DNA from: CAZBUK01 sp964495085
GTDB taxonomy: Bacteria; Bacteroidota; Ignavibacteria; T3Sed10-11
Assembly: GCA_964495085.1 (NCBI GenBank)
Contig: CAZBUK010000007.1
Coordinates: 1 to 64,000 of the forward strand
Reading direction: 5' to 3'
DNA length: 64,000 nt
Every line of letters begins with the position of its first letter. Position 1 is the first letter of the stretch. The notes below the pieces were generated by a model. That model did not search any database. It was not told the origin of the DNA and was given only the letters and a program-made list of their open reading frames with translations. Below, piece by piece: positions 57,471 to 64,000 of this stretch. The position numbers and the translations under genes are program-made.

Positions 57471-59114
57471 TTATTTCAGAAGCACCATTTTCTTTGAAAT
57501 GACGGATTCACCTGCCTTCAAACTATAGAGGTATGTACCGCTTGCCAGGCGAGAAGCGTCGAATGTGACGTCATATGATCCTGCTGTCATATGTTCGTTG
57601 TCGATAAGAGTCATAACCACCCTCCCGAGCAAGTCGTATACCTTGAGCTCGACCACCATTTCAGTATTCAGACCGAATTTAAATGTTGTGACCGGGTTGA
57701 AGGGATTGGGATAATTCTGCTCGAGATAAAATTGAGCGGGGATAGCGCTGTCGACAAGTTTCACGCTGACAGGGGTAAAGGATATGCCCATTATGACGAC
57801 ATTTCCCGTGGTATCATTTGCAACGCCTCTGGTATATCCCTGGGTATAGAGCAGTTCATCGGCAGCGTCACCGTCGATATTTGCAATGACGACCACATCA
57901 AGATCTCCGCCCAAACCATTCGGTGCGGGTACGAGTAATGAATCGATTAATGTCGACTCGTAGCTTGCAGGGTCGGTTATATCGCCGCCATTATAGGCTA
58001 CCCTGAATACAGGGTTGTTCACAATATTACCGGCGTCATGTCTGGAACCGAACACGAAATCCGCATACCCGTTTCCGTTAAGATCTCCGACCGCGGCTCC
58101 TATTAATCTCACCCCGCCAAGTTCCGTCAGGTCGGCAATCTGGTGTGTCACCAGCGTATCGGCGTCCGGGATCAATACATATACTTTTGCATCGAACCAA
58201 CCGCCGACTATAATTTCCTCAACACCGTCGTTGTCTATGTCGTATGCAACGGCGCCTTTGAATGACCCATTTTCATCGGCAACATTCCGAAGCGTATCCA
58301 AAGCTGCCCAGTTTTCCCCGTCATAGTGTACCGGATACACAAGACCGCTTCCGGCAAACAAATAAATGACGTTGTTTGCGACGACAAAATCCCATTTATT
58401 GCCTGTCCCTGCTAATATTGGATCGTCTAATCCGCTTGCTTTCAGTGTCCAGGTTTCCGAACCATCGCCGTTGTCGGGGATATCATCAACTGATACGATC
58501 CCGTAATGGTAGTTCGTTGCTCTATCGCTAAAAACGATTTCATCCTGGCCATCGCCGTCGACGTCTGCTATAATAAAGCGAATAGGTCTTAGGTTGTAAT
58601 TATCCTGATCTACGATCGTCCACTGTGCATTGGGCAGATAGCCTCCCAATCCGTCGGGTACTCCCAAGGTTCCGTCGTCGGGATTATGCTCAAAAACAAC
58701 GATACGAGGAGGGTTTGGATTAGTAGTAGCGTCAGTAAAATTGACCGGACCCCAATATATCTCCGGCCTTCCGTCACCGTCTAAATCGCCCCATGCCAGG
58801 GCCGGCCAGGTATTTTGCAGCGGAACATCCAATTCTGTCATCCAGACCATATCCCAAGTTTCCATATTGGGATTCAATTTGAATTTGTACAGTCTCGGAA
58901 CTAATTCATCAGCCCGGTCAATCATATTGTTATTACACATATAAATTTCAGGCAATCCGTCGCCGTCAAAATTGACACCTGCGATGATATTTCCGAATCC
59001 GCCTACCTCAAAATCAGCGGTGGGAATCTCGAACAATCTTGTGAGTGTCTGTTGTGCAGCTAGAGGTACGGAAAAGGCTGCAAGAAGAAGGGAAAAATAG
59101 AAAAAATGCTTCAT
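57471..59114 (-). CDS. Secreted FG-GAP/VCBS-type protein with C-terminal sorting domain
   Basis: A 547-residue exported protein (signal peptide FFYFSLLLAAFSVPLAAQ). Residues about 35-440 are FG-GAP/VCBS-like blades of a beta-propeller, each with a DxDGDGxxE-type calcium loop (FDGDGLPEIY, DLDGDGRPEIY, DVDGDGQDEIV, DIDNDGVEEII, DLNGNGYADFV). The last 90 residues form a type IX-like sorting domain (LEQNYPNPFNPVTTFKF, LKVYDLLGRVV, LASGTYLYSLKAG, SKKMVLLK). It is probably exposed on the cell surface or released; ligand unknown. The 569-base gap before the TonB receptor gene suggests a separate transcript. Confidence 0.9.
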   Translation of the reverse strand: MKHFFYFSLLLAAFSVPLAAQQTLTRLFEIPTADFEVGGFGNIIAGVNFDGDGLPEIYMCNNNMIDRADELVPRLYKFKLNPNMETWDMVWMTELDVPLQNTWPALAWGDLDGDGRPEIYWGPVNFTDATTNPNPPRIVVFEHNPDDGTLGVPDGLGGYLPNAQWTIVDQDNYNLRPIRFIIADVDGDGQDEIVFSDRATNYHYGIVSVDDIPDNGDGSETWTLKASGLDDPILAGTGNKWDFVVANNVIYLFAGSGLVYPVHYDGENWAALDTLRNVADENGSFKGAVAYDIDNDGVEEIIVGGWFDAKVYVLIPDADTLVTHQIADLTELGGVRLIGAAVGDLNGNGYADFVFGSRHDAGNIVNNPVFRVAYNGGDITDPASYESTLIDSLLVPAPNGLGGDLDVVVIANIDGDAADELLYTQGYTRGVANDTTGNVVIMGISFTPVSVKLVDSAIPAQFYLEQNYPNPFNPVTTFKFGLNTEMVVELKVYDLLGRVVMTLIDNEHMTAGSYDVTFDASRLASGTYLYSLKAGESVISKKMVLLK

Positions 59115-59185
59115 AGTGGGTCCTCCGAACTATGTAATGGATAAGATAGGTTGGTTCCATACATCCCGGCTTAAACCTAATTATT

Positions 59186-59213
59186 ATTTTAATGGAATGC
59201 AACATTGGGGCAA
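59186..59213 (-). promoter_or_regulatory. Candidate promoter for FG-GAP gene
   Basis: On the minus strand, TTGCCC (59213-59208), a 16-base spacer and TAAAAT (59191-59186), about 72 bases before the gene start. The -35 is weak. Confidence 0.35.
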
Positions 59214-59711
59214 ATAAAAGATTTTCTTAATATGCTATTCCTATTGACCTTATAGGTATAAATTACTATAATTTTAGTTCATATCTCAATGGACTCCAGC
59301 ATCGTATTTCTTCCGTAATTGTATCCCACCTGATTTGTTAGTTCACCATTAGTAACTAACACTAATTGTGAAAGAACTTTCAATCTGATATCCGGAGTAG
59401 GATTCTTATATTTTATCATAATGTTTCATTTGTAATAGAGTATCGAAACTAAGTGAGAGAATTTTTTAATTACAATCTGGAGTCAGAGTTATAGATTTCA
59501 TTTTAAAATGCAAGTTGCAAATATAAATTTTTATTGTGTATTTAAAGATAAAAAATACTATAGGATATAAATCCGTCGTTTGTATCTGATTGTCAGGATG
59601 GTTAACAAACGAAATCCGTGCTGTTTCATCACGACTGCATACGATCAATAGGTTTCTATGTATCGAATCGACTACCGAATCAATGTGTCCTCACGATGTC
59701 AGATCCTATGT

Positions 59712-59740
59712 TTGACATTCCTTCCGTAAAACCGTAAATT
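59712..59740 (+). promoter_or_regulatory. Sigma70-type promoter for alr
   Basis: A perfect TTGACA (59712-59717), a 17-base spacer and TAAATT (59735-59740). RNA would start near 59747, leaving about 83 bases before the proposed alr start. Confidence 0.7.
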
Positions 59741-59829
59741 TTAACAATTTATTTTTCAATGATCCTGTTACGGAAATTGTAATCTGCGTCCGTTCGATTT
59801 AGATCCGTCACAATCAGGAACTACTCTCT

Positions 59830-60966
59830 ATACGACCCACGTATGTTGAAATCGACCTTTCCGCGATCGGGCATAACCTCCGCAAGGTCAGGGAACTGAC
59901 GGCTGCACAAACCGGGATCATCGGAGTCGTTAAGGCAAATGCATATGGCCATGGGGATATCGAAGTTGCCCGATATCTCGTTGAATCCGGTGTCGACATG
60001 CTTGGAGTAGCACTTGTTCAGGAAGCAATAAAGCTCCGAAGTAATGGTATTACCGCGCCGATTCTGGTATTCTACGGCGCACATGCAGGAGATACCGGTT
60101 TATTCACCGATTACGATCTAATCATGACGATTTCATCGTCACGTCAGGCGGAAAAAATCCGCAGTGAATTTGCAGGCGGCCGGCGTATTCCATATCATTT
60201 GAAAGTCGATACCGGTATGGGGAGAGTTGGTGTGCCGTTTACCGAGGCGGTTGAGATTGCCGAGGCCATCGGCGGTATGGACTGTCTCGAATTAAGAGGC
60301 GTGTACAGTCATCTCGCAACTTCCGAAGGATCCGACGACCGCTACCTCGACTTGCAGCTTGATAGATTCGAAGGTGTGATCGGGAAGATCCGAAAACGCG
60401 GGATCGATCCGGGTATCTTGCATATCGCAAACAGCGGTGCGATCATCCGGCGAAAGAACTCGCACTATGATATGGTCCGTCCGGGCATTATGCTCTACGG
60501 AAGTACTCCTTCTCCATCCCTGTCCGGCCAGATCGTTCTGAAAGAAGCTATGCGATGGAGATCGATCGTCTCGATGGTGAAAGAAGTTCCCGAGGGTGCC
60601 GGTATAAGCTACGGTAGAAAATATATAACGCGGAAGAGGACGAACATTGCGACCATTCCGGTCGGGTACGCGGACGGATATAGCCGGTTACTCTCGAATA
60701 ATGCCGACGTCCTCATTCATGGCGAACGGTATCCGGTTGTGGGAACCGTTTGTATGGATCAAATAATGGCGGATGTGGGCGGCGACTCCGGGATCGTGGA
60801 AGGCGACGAAGTTGTCTTGCTCGGTTCGTATGGCAACGAAACCGTGACCGGGTGGGAACTCGCAGGGAAGGCGGGAACAATACCGTACGAGCTCTATTGC
60901 TCGGTATCTCCACGTGTGCCTCGGAATTTTCTGAACAGCCGCCGTCCGGCTGACGATCATCCCTAA
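59830..60966 (+). CDS. alr: Alanine racemase, apparent AUA start
   Basis: A PLP enzyme making D-alanine for peptidoglycan. From 59830 the frame reads RPTYVEIDLSAIGHNL and then GVVKANAYGHG with the PLP-binding K35; later blocks are LKVDTGMGRVG, HIANSGA, MVRPGIMLYG, GISYGRKY with the catalytic Tyr, IPVGYADGY, CMDQIMADV and the C-terminal PYELYCSVSPRVPR. The protein would be 378 residues, normal for Alr. No ATG, GTG or TTG lies between the upstream in-frame stop (59800) and 59998, which would delete the PLP lysine. The best start is ATA at 59830, 9 bases after AGGAA (59816-59820). Confidence 0.92.
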   Translation: MRPTYVEIDLSAIGHNLRKVRELTAAQTGIIGVVKANAYGHGDIEVARYLVESGVDMLGVALVQEAIKLRSNGITAPILVFYGAHAGDTGLFTDYDLIMTISSSRQAEKIRSEFAGGRRIPYHLKVDTGMGRVGVPFTEAVEIAEAIGGMDCLELRGVYSHLATSEGSDDRYLDLQLDRFEGVIGKIRKRGIDPGILHIANSGAIIRRKNSHYDMVRPGIMLYGSTPSPSLSGQIVLKEAMRWRSIVSMVKEVPEGAGISYGRKYITRKRTNIATIPVGYADGYSRLLSNNADVLIHGERYPVVGTVCMDQIMADVGGDSGIVEGDEVVLLGSYGNETVTGWELAGKAGTIPYELYCSVSPRVPRNFLNSRRPADDHP

Positions 60967-61002
60967 AGAACCGAATATCTCATAATACTGGAAAAGAAAA
61001 TC

Positions 61003-62088
61003 ATGCCGAATGTCTACGGAGTTATAATGGCCGGCGGTGTCGGTGCGAGGTTCTGGCCGATGAGCAGGGAGAAAAGACCGAAGCAATTTCTTTCGATGTT
61101 CGGTGATAGGTCGTTGCTCGCGGGGACGTTTACAAGGCTTCGCTCGGTTGTAGCGGCGGAAAATATTTACGTGGTTACGAACGCCGTTCAGCAACAGGCA
61201 ATCGATGATGAGCTGCATGACTTACCCGAAAAGAATATTATCGTCGAACCGATCGGCAGGAATACCGCTCCCTGTATCGGGCTGGCTGCGCTGCACATAC
61301 AGCGCCGGGATCCAGACGCCGTCATGATCGTCGTACCGGCCGATCACCTGGTTCAGGATGAAGCGGAATTCACGAGAATTCTGCAAAATGCGGTCGAAGT
61401 TGCGGCTCAATCCGGAGAGATGGTTACTATCGGTATTGAGCCGGCAAGACCCGAGACGGGATATGGCTACATCCAGTATTTCGAGGGAGGGGCAAAAACC
61501 CCGTATACTGAGAAAGGCGCATACCGTGTAAAAACCTTTGCGGAAAAACCGAATCTCGCCACGGCGGAACGATTTCTTGAGAGCGGCGACTTTCTCTGGA
61601 ACAGCGGTATGTTCATCTGGAAGGTGAATACCATTCTCTCCGAGATCAGAAAATTGCTCCCTGAACTTTATGAGGGACTCACGGCGATCGAGGTGACCAT
61701 AGGCAAGGTCGAATATCTTCCCACGGTGGATCAGATATACCGGATGATCCGGAATATCTCGATCGACTATGGTGTGATGGAAAAGACCAAACATGTCTAC
61801 GTCCTGAAAGGAGCGTTCGGATGGAGCGATGTCGGATCGTGGGAAGAGGTTTACCGGGTGAGCAGCAAAGACAAACACGGAAATGCGGCATTCGGGAGAG
61901 CCATTCTCAGGAACAGCAGCAATAACCTGGTACATTCCGCAAAACGGGCGATAGCCACCTACGGTGTGGACGATCTCATCATCATAGACACCGACGATGC
62001 GATCCTCGTGTGTAAGCGGAGCGACTCACAGAACGTGAAAGAGATCGTCGATTATATTCGACGGAAACATATGGATGACCTGCTCTGA
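61003..62088 (+). CDS. manC: Mannose-1-phosphate guanylyltransferase
   Basis: A 361-residue enzyme that makes GDP-mannose for surface polysaccharides. The nucleotide-binding signature VIMAGGVGARFWPMSREKRPKQ (core AGGVGARFWPMSR) is followed by VEPIGRNTAPCIGLAA, VVPADHLV, ETGYGYIQ, FAEKPNLATAERFL, WNSGMFIWK and VMEKTKHVYV, then GWSDVGSWEE. It is the short form without a phosphomannose isomerase domain. It lies 36 bases behind alr and 6 bases before the RlpA-like gene. Confidence 0.95.
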   Translation: MPNVYGVIMAGGVGARFWPMSREKRPKQFLSMFGDRSLLAGTFTRLRSVVAAENIYVVTNAVQQQAIDDELHDLPEKNIIVEPIGRNTAPCIGLAALHIQRRDPDAVMIVVPADHLVQDEAEFTRILQNAVEVAAQSGEMVTIGIEPARPETGYGYIQYFEGGAKTPYTEKGAYRVKTFAEKPNLATAERFLESGDFLWNSGMFIWKVNTILSEIRKLLPELYEGLTAIEVTIGKVEYLPTVDQIYRMIRNISIDYGVMEKTKHVYVLKGAFGWSDVGSWEEVYRVSSKDKHGNAAFGRAILRNSSNNLVHSAKRAIATYGVDDLIIIDTDDAILVCKRSDSQNVKEIVDYIRRKHMDDLL

Positions 62089-62094
62089 GCGGCG

Positions 62095-62517
62095 ATGAAA
62101 ACCGTTCGTAACCCGATACTGATCTGTTTTACGGCGATCTTCATCGCGGGCTGTGCATCGAATCCAAGATTCGGATCCGGGAGCGGCGGGCGAACTCCCG
62201 ATCGAACCGGCGGCGGTTCGCCGGTACTGACTATCGAGGGGATCGCGTCGTACTATGCGCATGACTTCCATGGACGGATGACTGCAAACGGCGAAATGTA
62301 CGATATCACCGCCGCACACAAAACATTTCCGTTCCATACCATCGTTCGGGTACATAACCTCGATAACGGCAACCAGGTCACCGTGAGGATAAACGACCGG
62401 GGCCCGTTCGTCGAGGGGCGAATCATCGATGTTTCGTATTCGGCCGCCCGGAAATTAAATATGATTCAATCAGGTACGGCGAGAGTTAGATTAGAGATTA
62501 TGAAATGGGGTGAATGA
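62095..62517 (+). CDS. RlpA-like septal ring lipoprotein
   Basis: A 140-residue lipoprotein. The signal ends in FIAGC, making C20 the likely lipid anchor. The rest is an RlpA-like double-psi beta-barrel: GIASYYAHDFHGRMTANGE, MYDITAAHKTFPFHTIVRV, INDRGPFVEGRIIDVS and the catalytic-type Asp and His. RlpA proteins act on glycan strands that lack stem peptides; the SPOR domain found in many of them is absent. It is cotranscribed with manC (6-base gap). Confidence 0.93.
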   Translation: MKTVRNPILICFTAIFIAGCASNPRFGSGSGGRTPDRTGGGSPVLTIEGIASYYAHDFHGRMTANGEMYDITAAHKTFPFHTIVRVHNLDNGNQVTVRINDRGPFVEGRIIDVSYSAARKLNMIQSGTARVRLEIMKWGE

Positions 62518-62661
62518 GACGATTGCTCAGGCGAAGGCAGAGATCTACGCTCGATGGTTCTGTCTACATGCGGAAATGCGGACCGCCCGGCTGCTCATCG
62601 CCTGCACTGAGTTGTAACCAGGAGAGCATTACAGACATACAATGAACATACGGAGACCGCG

Positions 62662-63006
62662 ATGCCCGATTGCATTTTCTGTGAAATTGTGAATAAGCGG
62701 ATGAAGAGCGATATGATTTATGAGGACTCGCAAATAGTCGCACTTCGCGATATCAATCCTCAGGCGCCGGTACATCTGCTCATTATCCCGAAGCAGCACA
62801 TAGGAACCGTGCATGAAATGGCCGAATCAGACCTGCATTTAACAGGGAAAATGATACAGATTGCGCAGAAGCTCGCCGGGTCCGAAAATATCGGAGAAGG
62901 CGGATACCGGCTGGTCGTCAATCACGGGAGTAACGGCGGACAGACAGTCGGCCACCTTCATATGCACCTTCTCGGCGGCAGACGTATGACCTGGCCGCCG
63001 GGATAG
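62662..63006 (+). CDS. HIT family nucleotide hydrolase
   Basis: A 114-residue histidine triad protein of the HINT type, which hydrolyses nucleoside phosphoramidates. The start MPDCIFCEIVN carries the zinc-type Cys pair, DINPQAPVHLLIIPKQHI is the conserved substrate strand, and the triad is H98, H100 and H102 in GHLHMHLLGGR, ending in the WPPG tail that is typical of HINT proteins. It lies 144 bases behind the RlpA-like gene. Confidence 0.96.
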   Translation: MPDCIFCEIVNKRMKSDMIYEDSQIVALRDINPQAPVHLLIIPKQHIGTVHEMAESDLHLTGKMIQIAQKLAGSENIGEGGYRLVVNHGSNGGQTVGHLHMHLLGGRRMTWPPG

Positions 63007-63094
63007 ATATTCCACCTAAATCCTTGCTTTTCGTATATTAATTTGATATTTTTACATCTAGTAATTATTAAGTATATAGAACCGATTCGGAATT

Positions 63095-63193
63095 TGCCTA
63101 TCATTCGTTCGTTAAAGGTTAGTTAAGTTTTCACATTCATTGTAAATCTGTATATGTTTACCTTTAACGAATTATACTACCGGATGATAGGCA
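63095..63193. repeat. Long two-part inverted repeat between HIT gene and secreted protease gene
   Basis: Outer arms of 10 bp (63095-63104 with 63184-63193) and inner arms of 11 bp (63109-63119 with 63160-63170) pair perfectly around a 40-base AT-rich loop; the right outer arm is followed by a T-run. It could be a terminator, an RNA switch or a small mobile repeat. Confidence 0.7.
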
Positions 63194-63208
63194 TTTTTAT
63201 ATTTACGG

Positions 63209-63250
63209 CCGAATGCCGGAGGCAAACTTTTTCCCCCGACATTCGGTTTT
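63209..63250 (+). terminator. Rho-independent terminator before final gene
   Basis: A 7-bp stem (CCGAATG at 63209-63215 with CATTCGG at 63240-63246) extended by three more pairs after one mismatch, followed by TTTTCTATT. It lies 38 bases before the last gene and probably ends the HIT transcript. Confidence 0.65.
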
Positions 63251-63287
63251 CTATTAATATATAACCGGACCGTAGTAATAACAGCAA

Positions 63288-64000
63288 ATGTATATCATCC
63301 GACACATACTCTTTTCCGCGGTAGCTTTGTTTTCTCTGCATGCCGTAATGTTTGCAATGCAGCAATCAACCCAGGGACTGTACCACGATACGAGTATTCT
63401 CTCTGCCACAACCGGCACGCTGGTCATTTCATTCAGACCGGACGGGCTTCGCCGCGACACGCTGTATATTGACGGGGAGAGATATATAGGTATCGGCTTT
63501 CGCGACGGAGCGACAGCCGACCGAAGAGATCCCGAACGTCCCGACGTTCCCTTCCGGCCCGTGACGATCGCACTCCCCTCTGCGGGGATGCCCGCCCTGC
63601 GGGTAACACAGACGGATTACGAGCTGGTCCGGGAACTCCGGATCCCTCCCTTGGGTGATATCCGCAGTGAGGATGACGAGCTGTACCGTTCGGTCCGTGA
63701 ATACAGCCTTTCGGACATATCCGATCAACCGCTGGTGGATATGACCGATATCGGGGAGGTGGGGGGAGTATATCTAGGCACGCTCCGGTTTCATCCGGTG
63801 GTACCGGTCGAAGGAGGCAGTGCAGCCCGGGTGTACAGCCGCATTGTCGTGGAGATCGAATACGGAACAGGATCGTTCGGGAGTCTCGAGCCGCAGTTGT
63901 ACGATGTGCTATCGGGAGTCGTGCTGAACATCGGGAGTGTCATTCGCACGGCGGGGCGGAGCGGGGTGCTCCAGCGTCAGCGCTCGGGCAGTGGGAGTCA
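63288..64000 (+). CDS. Secreted protein, N-terminal part; possible gingipain/PorU-type protease (partial)
   Basis: The frame from the ATG at 63288 stays open to the window end (237 codons, no stop). It begins with a signal peptide (ILFSAVALFSLHAVMFA). The following beta-rich part has the layout of a gingipain/C25 propeptide: LVISFRPDGL, PFRPVTIALPSAGMPALRV, YLGTLRFHPVVPV and SRIVVEIEYG. C25-family proteins include PorU, the sortase of type IX secretion, which would fit the sorting domains found elsewhere in the window. The catalytic His-Cys would lie beyond the window, so this call rests on the propeptide look and context only. Confidence 0.6.
   Translation, partial: MYIIRHILFSAVALFSLHAVMFAMQQSTQGLYHDTSILSATTGTLVISFRPDGLRRDTLYIDGERYIGIGFRDGATADRRDPERPDVPFRPVTIALPSAGMPALRVTQTDYELVRELRIPPLGDIRSEDDELYRSVREYSLSDISDQPLVDMTDIGEVGGVYLGTLRFHPVVPVEGGSAARVYSRIVVEIEYGTGSFGSLEPQLYDVLSGVVLNIGSVIRTAGRSGVLQRQRSGSGS

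Larger units (their letters stand above)
59115..59829. other. AT-rich intergenic region, 715 bp, divergent promoters
   Basis: A clearly AT-rich stretch compared with the coding DNA on both sides, with no ORF over about 60 codons that looks real. It holds a leftward promoter candidate (TTGCCC, 16-base spacer, TAAAAT at 59213-59186) for the FG-GAP gene and a rightward one at 59712-59740 for alr. The middle 400 bases show only short inverted repeats such as GTTAGT/ACTAAC near 59336-59359. Confidence 0.6.

Noticed and set aside
62518..62661. Possible RNA gene between the RlpA-like and HIT genes
   Set aside because: Only short GC-rich stretches are seen; no stable fold or known RNA motif, and the gap is just 144 bases.

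Overview
The window (64 kb, moderate GC, densely coded) looks like one contiguous piece of a bacterial chromosome from a Gram-negative, diderm organism of the FCB superphylum. The evidence is lipid A genes (lpxB, lpxK), a TonB-dependent receptor, PorV/PorQ-type and DUF5683-type envelope proteins, and several secreted proteins carrying the YPNPFNP-type sorting/FlgD-like domain used by type IX secretion. The candidate promoters I can read are classical sigma70 type (TTGnnn, 16-17 bp spacer, TAnnnT) rather than the Bacteroidota TAnnTTTG type, so a lineage outside Bacteroidota proper (for example Ignavibacteria-, Calditrichota- or Marinimicrobia-like) is my inference; the sequence alone does not fix the phylum. 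No rRNA, tRNA, CRISPR array, insertion sequence or prophage was recognised.

Layout. 1-4.7 kb: end of rpoB and complete rpoC, closed by a strong terminator. 4.9-15.6 kb: two unknown or envelope proteins, a DinG/XPD-type helicase on the minus strand, a metallo-hydrolase, a small membrane protein, parA-parB, ridA, a DUF5683 protein, a strongly promoted pair of small coiled-coil envelope proteins (one lipoprotein, one LysM protein) with its own terminator, and phoH. 15.7-27.5 kb: mazG facing away from a long tight plus-strand run: amidohydrolase, archease, RtcB RNA ligase, lone receiver protein, S9 peptidase, DUF763 protein, unknown protein, prmC, dtd, an inactive-looking peptidase-like protein, and a phosphatase-superfamily metalloenzyme. 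27.7-46.6 kb: comEC, a lipoprotein, an unknown conserved protein, a membrane-anchored GH2-like protein that has lost its catalytic residues, smc, a HAD phosphatase, lpxB, a DUF374 acyltransferase, lpxK, pyruvate phosphate dikinase with a basic tail, queA and ispD.

46.6-59.1 kb is the secretion-related region: an M19 dipeptidase with a sorting-like domain in an unusual internal position, then on the minus strand a TonB-dependent receptor, a 1196-residue secreted protein with an FlgD-like end, a PorV/PorQ-family barrel and an M23 peptidase with a sorting domain (probably one operon), and a separate FG-GAP-type secreted protein. 59.1-59.8 kb is an AT-rich non-coding stretch with divergent promoters. 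59.8-64 kb: alanine racemase (apparently starting at AUA), mannose-1-phosphate guanylyltransferase, an RlpA-like lipoprotein, a HIT protein, and the first 237 codons of a secreted protein that may be a gingipain/PorU-type protease and runs off the end.

The most promising items for new biology are the receptor / giant secreted protein / PorV-like / M23 operon with no recognisable SusD, the catalytically dead GH2-Yip1-like fusion, the internally placed sorting domain of the dipeptidase, the non-canonical alr start, the basic-tailed PPDK, and the two-gene coiled-coil envelope unit at 13.3-14.5 kb.
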